Virus record (IMG/VR): IMGVR_UViG_3300020427_000011
Span: 1-21,162 of that record
Reading direction: 5' to 3' (one strand)
DNA length: 21,162 bases
Origin: a virus
Positions within the stretch are counted from its first letter, which is position 1. The number at the start of each line of letters is the position of its first letter. The notes under the pieces are model-generated. The model was not told the DNA's origin, did no database searches, and saw only the letters and a list, made by a program, of their open reading frames with translations. The position numbers and the translations under genes were made by a program. Shown one piece after another: positions 12,522 to 21,162 of this stretch.

Positions 12522-14561
12522 TTAAAAGCCAAATACTAATGCAGCATGTGTAGGCTGGGCGATTGCCGCTCCTTTTTTGTTACTAAATTTTCCTGTTACT
12601 ATTAATTCATCTGCTGATTGATCCCATAACATACTTTTTCCGGCTGTATCACCAAAAAGTTGAAGATCATATCCAGTACCATCTACACCAACAGTAATTA
12701 TTCCAGTTTCATCAATTTTCATTCGTTGTGTACCGGCAGTATAGAAATCTAAATCATCATTATCTGCACCGGCTGAAGTTTCTGCTATAACATAAGTATC
12801 TTGGTCTACATCAATAAGTCCACCAAGACCGGCCCAGTTTGATCCACTATATCCTTCAAAAGAACTTGTTGTAGTATTATATCTTATACCACCTTGAATT
12901 GCATGTCCTCTATTAGAAGATGTTCCAACTGGAATAACTATTGTTGATGTTCCTGAAAACTTTGCTACTGCATTCGTAGAATCTTGTGTTACTACAAGTG
13001 GAACTGCGGCGACTGCCGAGGCGTGATCATTCTTAATACTTACTAAAGTTCTTGTTCCGGTGTCAGCTGAATCTGAAGTAAGAGCCATCATTGCACCAGT
13101 AGTTAATCCATCTGCTGATAGATTAATTGCTGTACCGGTAGTCGTTGGATCTACATTAATTTCAACTGTATTTGTTGTTGTCTGTTCTGAATCAATCTCA
13201 AGTGCTGGACCTCCTGCAGCGAGATTTGTGTCAATAAATAATCCTCTTCCTGCGTCTGCTACCAATGCCAAAGCTGTCGCACCTGTTGCTGATGCGTGAT
13301 TCTGAGTTATGCTTGCAATGTTTCTTGTGCCAGTAGAAGATGAATCTGAATCAATTACCAAAGCTGAACCAGTAGTTAGTCCGTCCATTGACATATTAAT
13401 ACCAGTACCAGTAGTAGCGGCATCTGCTGTAATGTCAAAAACTTTTCCTGTCAATACACCTGCATGGGAAACTTCTACTGTTGTTCCACCTGTTCCAACT
13501 GATGCAATTTTTGCTACATTAGTTGTGGTTTGTTCTGAATCAATTTCAAGTGAGTATCCACCTGCCGCAAGATTTGTGTCAATAAATAAACCTCTACCGG
13601 CATCGGCTTGTACTGCAAGAGCAGTTGAGCCTGTTGCTGATGCGTGATTTTGAATTATACTTGCAATACTTCTTGTACCAGTATCAGAAGAATCAGAATC
13701 AACTTTAAAGGCTGTACCTGTAACCAGTCCATCTGCTGATATACTCATAGCTGTAGCAGATGTTGCGGCATCAAAATTAAAATCTACTGCGGTTGTAGTA
13801 GCTTGTTCTGCATCAATTTCAAGTGCTGGGCCGCCTGCTGCTAAATCAGTATTAATGAATATACCTTTACCAGCATCTGCTTGTACAGTAAGTGCTGTTG
13901 CTCCAGTAGCGGATGCGTGATTTTGAATAACTTCTACGATACTTCTTGTACTAGTATCGCCTGAGTTTGAATCAATATAAAGTGCTGACCCAGTAGTAAG
14001 TGCATCAGCTGAAATATCAATAACTTTAGCCGCGGCTACAGAGTCTGCTGCAATATCAAGAACATCTGCGGTAGTTTGACTAGCGGTAATACTTAATGCT
14101 ATTTGATCTACATCTTCTGCGGTAATTGAAACGGCGGGTTTTCCTGCATCGGCTTTTTGTGTTACTCCTAAATGTCCTGTCCAAGTATTTGCCCATAACA
14201 TTGTAGTGTTACCGACATTAAAGGTGACATTGGCATTTGGAATTAAACTGGAATTAATATCTGCAGTAAAAGTTACTTGGTCTGTAGTTGCATCACCAAA
14301 AATAAGATTACCACTTATTGTAGTATCTCCATCAGTTATAACATTTCCATGTACTCTTAAATTCTCTCCTATCACTGCTGATTTTAATACGCCGATACCT
14401 CCTGCGGTGATAATTGAGCCAGTAGTATTACTTGTTGAGTTTGTGGTATCCAAAATCTTCAGGAAATTACTCATTCCGTCAGCTTGGGTCATCACCACAA
14501 CTTCATTTGTCTTGACTCTCCATTGGTCAAAGGTATCTGTTAAGGCGACATTAGCAGTCAT
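12522..14561 (-). CDS. Tail fibre protein with 91-residue repeats
   Basis: 679 residues. The N-terminal part (TDTFDQWRVKTNEVVVMTQ at 8-26, NSTSNTTGSIITAGGIGVLK at 41-60, then IGENLRVHGNV and TMLWANTWTGHLGVTQKADAG) is a signature of marine T4-like phage tail-fibre or virion attachment proteins. The middle holds three full and one partial repeat, each starting S-x-D-x-L-x-T-G and containing IQNHASATG, VQADAG-x-G and LAAGG-x-x-LEID. The C-terminal part (VGTSSNRGHAIQGGIRYNTT, then GLIDVDQDTYVIAE) is a typical terminal structural domain of such fibres. The composition (Ala, Thr, Ser, Asp, Gly; one or no Cys) suits a long trimeric beta fibre. AGGAG lies 9 nt before the ATG. Possible late promoter inside the upstream gene (14663-14670). 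Role: host attachment, inferred. Confidence 0.85.
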   Translation of the reverse strand: MTANVALTDTFDQWRVKTNEVVVMTQADGMSNFLKILDTTNSTSNTTGSIITAGGIGVLKSAVIGENLRVHGNVITDGDTTISGNLIFGDATTDQVTFTADINSSLIPNANVTFNVGNTTMLWANTWTGHLGVTQKADAGKPAVSITAEDVDQIALSITASQTTADVLDIAADSVAAAKVIDISADALTTGSALYIDSNSGDTSTRSIVEVIQNHASATGATALTVQADAGKGIFINTDLAAGGPALEIDAEQATTTAVDFNFDAATSATAMSISADGLVTGTAFKVDSDSSDTGTRSIASIIQNHASATGSTALAVQADAGRGLFIDTNLAAGGYSLEIDSEQTTTNVAKIASVGTGGTTVEVSHAGVLTGKVFDITADAATTGTGINMSMDGLTTGSALVIDSDSSSTGTRNIASITQNHASATGATALALVADAGRGLFIDTNLAAGGPALEIDSEQTTTNTVEINVDPTTTGTAINLSADGLTTGAMMALTSDSADTGTRTLVSIKNDHASAVAAVPLVVTQDSTNAVAKFSGTSTIVIPVGTSSNRGHAIQGGIRYNTTTSSFEGYSGSNWAGLGGLIDVDQDTYVIAETSAGADNDDLDFYTAGTQRMKIDETGIITVGVDGTGYDLQLFGDTAGKSMLWDQSADELIVTGKFSNKKGAAIAQPTHAALVFGF
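12957..14012 (-). repeat. Tail-fibre 91-codon tandem repeats (about 3.5 units)
   Basis: Unit starts are at residues 184, 275, 391 and 482, so spacings are 91, 116 and 91. The 116-residue unit is the standard unit plus about 25 residues (around VGTGGTTVEVSHAGV, 355-369). Core shared blocks are D-x-x-T-R-x-I, QNHASATG, ADAGRGLFI-x-T-x-LAAGG and EID-x-EQ-TT. The last unit is degenerate (NDHASAV). Nucleotide differences are often silent, so the copies are old enough to have drifted but are still selected at protein level. Confidence 0.88.
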
Positions 14562-14573
14562 GGTTCATAGCTC

Positions 14574-14801
14574 CTATTTGTTTAAAAATTCTGTAAGAAG
14601 AGTTTTAATCTCTAACATTTCTACTCTTATTGTTGTAAGTTCTTCGACTTGGCCTCTTAATATATTTATATCACTTTGTTGTTTCTGAAAATAACGTACT
14701 TCTCGTCTATGTTGTTGTAAAGCGTTGTAATCTGTATTCAATAATGCCTTAGAGTGAATATCTCTTATGAATCGTGGATCTTCTGTTTGTACACTTCCCA
14801 T
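14574..14801 (-). CDS. Small coiled-coil virion-associated protein
   Basis: 75 residues. N-terminus MGSVQTEDPRFIRDIHSKAL, then LLNTDYNALQQHRREVRYF, then a long amphipathic helix (INILRGQVEELTTIRVEMLE, 45-64) ending IKTLLTEFLNK, a likely short coiled coil. Similar small proteins sit between the DUF4815-type protein and the fibre in marine T4-like phages as I recall them; function is unknown to me. It begins 2 nt after the giant gene stops and ends 12 nt before the tail fibre start, so it is clearly part of the structural operon. A late-promoter-like box falls inside it. Confidence 0.7.
   Translation of the reverse strand: MGSVQTEDPRFIRDIHSKALLNTDYNALQQHRREVRYFQKQQSDINILRGQVEELTTIRVEMLEIKTLLTEFLNK
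14663..14670 (-). promoter_or_regulatory. Possible T4-type late promoter inside the coiled-coil gene
   Basis: Minus-strand TATAAATA lies within codons for Asp-Ile-Asn-Ile of the 75-residue protein, about 100 nt ahead of the tail fibre ATG (14561). An 8-base AT-rich word will occur by chance a few times in 21 kb, so the case is weaker than for the two intergenic boxes. Position just upstream of a highly expressed type of gene makes it worth listing. Confidence 0.4.
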
Positions 14802-14803
14802 AA

Positions 14804-17800
14804 TTAGTCTAACGCGATTGCTCGCATATCCTTTACTCTTGGCATATCGTAAGTAGTATCCGCAACCAATGCTATTTTAACTGCAAATATTTTAAAAGTT
14901 TCGTATCGTACACTATTCGATGTATATGCGGTAGTTTCGTTTGGAGTCTTAAAGATAAATTCTTGAATATCCTCTTTGCCTTTAGAAATTGTCCCAGTAG
15001 AAGTTTCTTGTGTCATCAATATATAGTTCTTCATATCAAAGTCATCTGGATCATCTCCGTTCTTAACCTTATAATATACATGAACATTTGTACCTAAAGG
15101 CTTATATGCATTTACAATAATTTTAATGTCTGATGCATCGAAACCATCTTTGAGAGTAACCCTCCGTGAAATATATTTTGCTGAAATTGGGCCACCACTA
15201 TTTCTTTCTTCTCCTGTACATTGTACTGCTGAATTAATTGAACCTGCTCCACTAACTGTTGAAATAGCAACTGTTGGATTAGTTTTATAACCCGATCCAG
15301 TATCAACTACTACAACATTTGAAACATGACCATTAGCAACTAAGACTGTCATCTTAGTATTACTTCCAGCTTGTCCAGTTACTGCATTTGTTTGTGCGTT
15401 TGGATTTGCCCAAATTAAACAACCATTGACAAATCCTCCGGAACCAGAAGTAGGAATAGTTTTATTATTTGCATTTGTTTTAATAGTAACAGAAGAAACG
15501 TTCTTTGAAACATCACCATCCAAGTGAGTAACCGCTGAAACAATTCCATAGATACCACTATTATTCGCGTTTACATCAACTGATGCAACATTACACATTA
15601 CAGCTTCACCGACAATAAACGCGGCGGGGTTACTGGCGTCAACCGTATATCCACCATTTCCACTTTGCAAAGTGGTAGAATTTGAATTAACGTTCATTGT
15701 CATTTCAACATGAACATTTGCTGTTGCGGCATTTGAACTTCCACCACTTGTTATAGTTGCGGTATATGCCGAAGACATAACATTAGAATAACCAGATCCT
15801 TTGGTTGTTATTGACATATCTGAATTTGAGAGTCCACCATTGTCAACAAAATTTTCGACAGAAACTAAATTCAAACGATCAATATCAATAACGGGTGATA
15901 CATGAGAATTAGAAGATTTCATTTCTGCTCTAACTCTAAATGAACCATTAGTATATGCGACTACTCTTTTTCGGTCTGTTAAAACATAGTTCTGATCTGG
16001 ACTAAATTTTACATAGGCTGCAGATCCTTCAGTACCATCAGCTAGTGTAAATGTTCCATTAGATGCTGCATATTTCCATTGAAGTTCTGTATCACTAAAA
16101 TCTACAGTAGAAGTACCAATTTTAATTACATCTGCCATCACGTTTGCTGTATTACCTGTGGCAGAATTTGCAGCGGTAATAAATTTAGCAAAGTTTGTAT
16201 CTCCACCTGTTCCTATATCGAAATCAGCTCTCTGCATATTAAACATTACATACTTATTTGGATCTGCTTCCCAAACTCCTGCGTTTTGTGGTTTGAAGAA
16301 TGAACCAACAAAGGAAGGTTTAGATATTTTGGCAATAGACCCTGAAGATGTCTTTCCTTCTTCTGCTAAGTGTAAAACATAATCAGTACTATTTGATGTA
16401 AGTACTAATGCATATTCATCAGGTGTCAAGTAGACAGGAGACTCAAAAGTAAATGTTGTCCTTGTAGATGTATTCGCTATTGCTGCGTTTGCTGTAGTTG
16501 AAGCTTGTACTTTATCTGGATTCAATATAACTTCACTAAATGGAAGTACCTTAGAAGCACTGGGGAATCCATTAATAATAGGTCTAAGCTGTAACTTAAT
16601 CGGAAGAACATTATCTTTTGAATAGAAATTTAAAGTAACATTTCTTAAGAACAATCCTTTTGGATAAGCATTTGGATCAATATGAAATGTTTGACATAAT
16701 GGGTTAATCCAATTTGATTTTTCTGTTGAACGTGATGTAGTATCTCTAACAATTGCTGTATCATTAGGAAGTTCTCTTTGATTTATAGTTTCTCTTGTCG
16801 AAATTAATAACTGTTCACGGTTCTGTAGAATTCCCTTTGATACAAATGTCGATTCTGATGCGGTAATAGTAGAGGTAACATTATTAAGTGCACTATCTGT
16901 AACTCTAAGAAGTTTATTTCCTGATCTCCAAGTTGCATCTGGAATATGGAATTCTCCTGCAATTGCACCACATTCATCCGTTTTCATAATACCATTGGCT
17001 ACACCAACTTCAAAATGTGTTCTCGTTGAAACGTTTGCTGTTGCTGTACTTGTTAATCCCTCTAAAGTATTTGCTACAGTAAACACATGAGTAGCATCAC
17101 CAATAGTTGCTGTTCCAAACGATTCACGTTGACCCTCTGGAAGAGAATTGGCTGATCCATAAGGTGAACCATCTGTAGAAGAAGTATTTCCAGTTACGTT
17201 TGCAATAAAGACAGTAGCGGTATTGTTAGTAGTATTAGACGCCAACATAATTGTTCCATAGTTATTTGCGCCATCCTTAAGTGTTTCTCCAACTTGAAAA
17301 GTTCCATTAACAGTAATGAGAGACAATTTACTTGCCGGTCTTACGTATGAGGATACATTACTTTCACTAAAAAATACGTAGACATTACTAAATGGTTGTA
17401 ATCCGGTTGCTGCAAATTGAACAGTTTGTCCTCTTACATACGGAACAACTGTTGTATCAACAACTTTATTACCTATTGTTTTAAGAACTGATTCTGGTGG
17501 AGTATTGGCACTAATTCCAATTCTTGATTTGGAATCTTGACTCTCTGCTGTACTTCTGTTTGCTTTTGCTGTCTTACCTACTTTGTCTACACCAGCTTGT
17601 GGTTGTTCTGTTACTTGTTTCCCTGTCCAGTTAGTACTCCAATCATCATACTGAGAACCAAATCCCATTCTACCAGTAGATGGACTTAATGCCCAATTAT
17701 CATTCTGGCCTTCTAAGTTTGTTGTAACATCAGGTCTAGATCCTTGTGAAAACCATGTATCAGAAGAAGGAAATGTTTGTATCTTACCCATCCAATTTGT

Positions 17801-20800
17801 AATATTGAAAGGATTGAGAGCTTGGGTATCACTTGAAAGTGGTTGTATAATAAAATCTACATCTGAATATGGAAGAGTTATCAAGTCACCCGTCTTTGTT
17901 ACGTTATTACTATATCCTAAACTATATGTAAATCTGTGATTATCATAGTAAAATCCTGGCCTCATTTCTTTGGTAGCATATTCAACTGAAACATTATAGT
18001 CATCATTCATTACATCACCTACTGAATGACCACTAAAGGAATCTACCAATATACCATTCTTAAATGCTGTCCCTGTTGGATTGAATAATGAATCTTTTGC
18101 ATTACCAGTAGAAAAATCTCTTGAAGCAGTATCTTTTTCTAGTATAGTCAAGGCAGTATAATATTCAATTCTTTCAATTCTCTTTTCCAACTTACCAATA
18201 TCTCTCATAGTAAATCGTTTGTTATCAATATACCTTGTGGTAATATCAGAGAGATTAAAAGTATATGCAGGAACATTCAATGTATATAATGTCATCGAAT
18301 CTTCATCATCTGGAGGCGCAACAGGAACGAGTCCCGATTCTCCTCTGAGTACTTTGAATTTTCTATCTTTGGTAAGTGCTATTTTATCTACTCTTGACAA
18401 ATAATAACTGAAAGATGAAGTAATTGTCCCATCTGGGTCAGGAGTTGGAATTCCTTCGATTGCCAATGTATCGTTCATATCATTTGTTGCGTTTTCCCTT
18501 CTTGGGCGCAAATCGACACAATCTCTCAGGGCAACTGAATCCCCTGTAGTTGGGCTAGTGAAATCTGGAATTGCACCATAATTAAACGTTAGAGTGCTTC
18601 CGGCGTCTACTTGATTATAAGCTCCAGATGTTGGATAAGAATCGACAGAGTGATAACCTTCTCCACCATCCCAATCAAAGTAATCAACGACAACCATAAT
18701 TTTTCCGGCGGGGCCGGGCTGTCCGGCCTTTAATTTAATAGAGGCGTGATCATAAAAGTTATCTTTTTGTCCTGATTCAAATGTGTATCTATCAGTAATG
18801 TTATTAGCAGTTGCTGCCATCATTGCTGCAGTAACATGAATAAATGGTTGTCCTGAATCGACAACTTTTACCAAATTAAATGAATCCGAAACAGGAATAG
18901 AATCTGTCCCCGTAGCTTCTTGATTTGGTGTTTCAAAATAAAACTGGCCGCCCGCTACAGAAGTTATAGGTACTGCGGGAGATCCAGTAGTTGCAACAAT
19001 AGCTGATCCATTTCCTGAAACCAATGTTTTCGTTCTTGGTCCGGGCTCTTTCTTTATAGAAGAACTTTCTACAGTATAAATAACATCTGCCACAAAAGTA
19101 GCATTTGTGTTACAATATATGTCTACTGTTTGTCTACTACCATTAACTTCAACTGGCCTAATCGTTGAGCCTACATCATTGACTGCTCCTAAGTCAAGAT
19201 AATCTCCTATTGATACGGCTCTTGCCTCTGTATTTGCCGCGCTTGGAATTGTCGCGACAGAAGAAACAGCATTAACAAAAGTTTGAGCGGAGTTATCGGT
19301 CTTGACAATTACAATAAAATTTTCTCTTGCGTTTGTTGTAGATAAAGTTCCACCACTCGGCATAAACCGATAGTTAGGATTGGATAATGTAATAGTTAGT
19401 TTTCCTGTAGAAGTTGATGATAGTGCCTTCTCAACTTTCTTGAACATATAGCTAACTGTATTACCTCCTCCTGCGGTTTCTTTAATTGGACTTTGAGGTA
19501 ACGGAAAGACAAGAGTATTCTTATCTGTATTAGATAAGATTGTATTACCTGAACTACTACTATTATATTTTCCAGTATCAGCAATATCGGCGTGTGTATT
19601 AATTGAAGGGGGATTACCTAATGTTGCAGTGGTTATAGTTTCTACATCTTTAATTTTGAAATCTATTTCGTAAGTAGTATTAGCTTGGGTTGCTTGAGAC
19701 AATACAGAATTGGCCACGACAAAATTTCCTGAATCCATCAATAATACTTTTTCATCATCTTCCAAAAGAATTATATCACCACTACTATCTTCATTCAAAA
19801 TAAAATTGACAACAGAATAATAATCATCTATAATTCTAACATCATTACTAACATCAATTCCACTTGTTGTATCAACTGTAATACTTGCACCAGTATATGC
19901 ATCATTTACATAAGAAGTAGAATCAGCATCCAATTGAACTATTCTTGTATTCGCCAATTCTTGGCTACCAACGGTACCTGTAATATTGTTTGAAGTATTA
20001 ACATCCCAAAGATATAGTCTGTAATTAGAATGGTTTGTGTCTGCGAATGCTATATTTCCAGAGGTTGCATCCCAATCCATACTGCGAACTCTTGCAGTTC
20101 CTACTTGTGTTGCTTGATACGTGGTATTATTAGTCAAGTTAATTGAAGCAAAAGGAACTGAGTGCATTTGACACACTTCAGATGCACCAATATCAAATAA
20201 ACTACTAGTAGTATCAACTACAAGATAATTTCCTATCTCTGAAGTCATACTATAATCAGTAGTAGTTTCGGTGTCTCTACCTTTATCTACATCAATATAC
20301 TGTGTATCAATACTCTCATATTCAAACCCCTTTACATAAGCTTTACCTGCGTCCATACCAGCAGAGATTTCAGACTCGTTGTAAATTATCGCATTGCCTA
20401 AATTCGTGGGAAGAGTTGTTTGTACTGTTAATCTTGTATTATTAGCAATTGCAGTAATAGTTGAGGTTGTGGTATTGGCTCCAAGATAAATTTTATCTCC
20501 AACATCTAGTTCAGTTAGGAAAAGAGTATTATTTCCGTGTACTGTAGTACCATTAATACCTGAAGATGCGGTTAGACCAGAAATTCCTCTATGAACTTTT
20601 AAGTCTAAATTAAATGGAGTGATTGTATAATCGCCGGATTCATCATGTGTTCTCCTTGCCAAAGTTTTTTCAAGTTCCCCATACATGGGATATTTAACTT
20701 CTTCATTCTTAACACCACTAATAACTTTTAACAGCTGAATAAAGTTTTCATCGGCAAGTTGTAAAACTGGATCTGTTGAGGTAAGTGCTTTACTCTTTAA

Positions 20801-21162
20801 TGCTAATGCAATTTTATATCTTGCTGCACCAGGTGCGGCAAAGTTATAAGTCCCTGAAGCGGGATCAAGTAAAGTATTATCATCATCGCTTGTTTCTGTT
20901 GATTCTGTAATTTCTAGTCCGACACGTCCAGAAGGAGTTTCGGAATAGGCATCCATAACTATAGTATTTGCGGGAGTGAAGAGAAAGAATCCACCAACAT
21001 AAAATACGCCTGTATCGACACTAACAACCGAACCATTACCAGTTGCACCCTCAATACCTGATGCTCCGGCCGCACTAACAACTGTTGCTTGTACTGTACC
21101 GGCTGCGACTGTTTCTCCATCATCGAAAGTATCACCTGACAAATAATGAAACATTAACGTAG
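14804..21162 (-). CDS. Giant DUF4815-type virion protein (N-terminus outside window)
   Basis: At least 2118 codons, open to the right edge. The visible Met at 21152-21154 is probably not the start: the two codons before it are open, no ribosome site precedes it, and DUF4815-type proteins as I know them carry an earlier N-terminal segment (a DPYYDDY/ARELTQLQT-like region) before this point. Blocks supporting the family: GVFYVGGFFLF, SGRVGLEI, APGAARYKIALAL, the LARRTHDESGDYT segment, and GAIPDFTSP then ALRDCVDLRPRR. Later parts hold beta-repeat motifs (GTFQVGETL, GTIMLAS; TTKGSGYSNV; VDTGSGYKTNP) and end ..RVKDMRAIALD. These proteins are thought to be tail/baseplate-associated structural or adhesion proteins. 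The gene is followed 2 nt later by the coiled-coil gene. Codon use and GC match the structural block, not the accessory cassette. Confidence 0.85.
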   Translation of the reverse strand, partial: TLMFHYLSGDTFDDGETVAAGTVQATVVSAAGASGIEGATGNGSVVSVDTGVFYVGGFFLFTPANTIVMDAYSETPSGRVGLEITESTETSDDDNTLLDPASGTYNFAAPGAARYKIALALKSKALTSTDPVLQLADENFIQLLKVISGVKNEEVKYPMYGELEKTLARRTHDESGDYTITPFNLDLKVHRGISGLTASSGINGTTVHGNNTLFLTELDVGDKIYLGANTTTSTITAIANNTRLTVQTTLPTNLGNAIIYNESEISAGMDAGKAYVKGFEYESIDTQYIDVDKGRDTETTTDYSMTSEIGNYLVVDTTSSLFDIGASEVCQMHSVPFASINLTNNTTYQATQVGTARVRSMDWDATSGNIAFADTNHSNYRLYLWDVNTSNNITGTVGSQELANTRIVQLDADSTSYVNDAYTGASITVDTTSGIDVSNDVRIIDDYYSVVNFILNEDSSGDIILLEDDEKVLLMDSGNFVVANSVLSQATQANTTYEIDFKIKDVETITTATLGNPPSINTHADIADTGKYNSSSSGNTILSNTDKNTLVFPLPQSPIKETAGGGNTVSYMFKKVEKALSSTSTGKLTITLSNPNYRFMPSGGTLSTTNARENFIVIVKTDNSAQTFVNAVSSVATIPSAANTEARAVSIGDYLDLGAVNDVGSTIRPVEVNGSRQTVDIYCNTNATFVADVIYTVESSSIKKEPGPRTKTLVSGNGSAIVATTGSPAVPITSVAGGQFYFETPNQEATGTDSIPVSDSFNLVKVVDSGQPFIHVTAAMMAATANNITDRYTFESGQKDNFYDHASIKLKAGQPGPAGKIMVVVDYFDWDGGEGYHSVDSYPTSGAYNQVDAGSTLTFNYGAIPDFTSPTTGDSVALRDCVDLRPRRENATNDMNDTLAIEGIPTPDPDGTITSSFSYYLSRVDKIALTKDRKFKVLRGESGLVPVAPPDDEDSMTLYTLNVPAYTFNLSDITTRYIDNKRFTMRDIGKLEKRIERIEYYTALTILEKDTASRDFSTGNAKDSLFNPTGTAFKNGILVDSFSGHSVGDVMNDDYNVSVEYATKEMRPGFYYDNHRFTYSLGYSNNVTKTGDLITLPYSDVDFIIQPLSSDTQALNPFNITNWMGKIQTFPSSDTWFSQGSRPDVTTNLEGQNDNWALSPSTGRMGFGSQYDDWSTNWTGKQVTEQPQAGVDKVGKTAKANRSTAESQDSKSRIGISANTPPESVLKTIGNKVVDTTVVPYVRGQTVQFAATGLQPFSNVYVFFSESNVSSYVRPASKLSLITVNGTFQVGETLKDGANNYGTIMLASNTTNNTATVFIANVTGNTSSTDGSPYGSANSLPEGQRESFGTATIGDATHVFTVANTLEGLTSTATANVSTRTHFEVGVANGIMKTDECGAIAGEFHIPDATWRSGNKLLRVTDSALNNVTSTITASESTFVSKGILQNREQLLISTRETINQRELPNDTAIVRDTTSRSTEKSNWINPLCQTFHIDPNAYPKGLFLRNVTLNFYSKDNVLPIKLQLRPIINGFPSASKVLPFSEVILNPDKVQASTTANAAIANTSTRTTFTFESPVYLTPDEYALVLTSNSTDYVLHLAEEGKTSSGSIAKISKPSFVGSFFKPQNAGVWEADPNKYVMFNMQRADFDIGTGGDTNFAKFITAANSATGNTANVMADVIKIGTSTVDFSDTELQWKYAASNGTFTLADGTEGSAAYVKFSPDQNYVLTDRKRVVAYTNGSFRVRAEMKSSNSHVSPVIDIDRLNLVSVENFVDNGGLSNSDMSITTKGSGYSNVMSSAYTATITSGGSSNAATANVHVEMTMNVNSNSTTLQSGNGGYTVDASNPAAFIVGEAVMCNVASVDVNANNSGIYGIVSAVTHLDGDVSKNVSSVTIKTNANNKTIPTSGSGGFVNGCLIWANPNAQTNAVTGQAGSNTKMTVLVANGHVSNVVVVDTGSGYKTNPTVAISTVSGAGSINSAVQCTGEERNSGGPISAKYISRRVTLKDGFDASDIKIIVNAYKPLGTNVHVYYKVKNGDDPDDFDMKNYILMTQETSTGTISKGKEDIQEFIFKTPNETTAYTSNSVRYETFKIFAVKIALVADTTYDMPRVKDMRAIALD

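Noticed and set aside
14206-14688. 160-codon open frame on the plus strand
   Set aside because: It runs antisense to the tail fibre and coiled-coil genes, is made of Val/Ser/Pro-rich shadow sequence, and has no family resemblance. The same holds for the plus-strand frames at 13060-13299 and 13309-13647, which mirror the fibre repeats.
21152-21154. Met as the true start of the giant DUF4815-type protein
   Set aside because: No ribosome site precedes it, the frame is open upstream to the edge, and the visible sequence begins within, not at the start of, the family domain.

Overview
This window looks like part of the late, virion-structure region of a marine T4-like myovirus genome. The host cannot be read from the sequence. 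It could be SAR11, a picocyanobacterium or another low-GC marine bacterium. The assignment rests on recognisable T4-type neck proteins (gp13, and gp14 cut by the left edge), a giant DUF4815-type virion protein, a marine T4-like tail fibre with its small companions, and intergenic TATAAATA boxes matching the T4 late promoter. Every convincing gene is on the minus strand, so transcription runs from the right end (21162) to the left end (1). Genes are packed tightly, with 1-4 nt overlaps or gaps of a few nt. I see no tRNA, rRNA, CRISPR, integrase, transposase or convincing intrinsic terminator.

In transcription order there are four blocks. (1) 21162-12522: the DUF4815-type virion protein (start outside the window), a small coiled-coil protein and a 679-residue tail fibre with 91-residue repeats. 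(2) 12467-10034, behind a late promoter: a 115-residue structural protein, then two tandem paralogues carrying a striking Cys tetrad array (CARY/CAHY) followed by a Gly-aromatic array, then two tandem paralogues resembling tail-fibre assembly chaperones. This looks like a host-recognition module. (3) 10025-1878: an accessory cassette of visibly lower GC with three GT9-like glycosyltransferases, three 2-oxoglutarate/Fe(II) oxygenase-like proteins of two kinds, one U32/UbiU-UbiV-like Fe-S protein, and an O-carbamoyltransferase split into two genes at its domain boundary with an oxygenase-like gene between the halves. (4) 1802-1, behind another late promoter: a small structural protein, gp13 with an inserted beta-repeat segment, and gp14.

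The most interesting hypothesis is that block 3 is a late-expressed decoration pathway. Oxygenases (and perhaps the U32-like protein) would create or modify hydroxyl groups, GT9-like enzymes would add or remodel sugars, and the split carbamoyltransferase would cap a hydroxyl with a carbamoyl group. The acceptor could be a host surface glycan, a free metabolite, or the phage's own fibre or Cys/Tyr-rich proteins. The domain calls are supported by visible motifs. The pathway and its substrate are inference.
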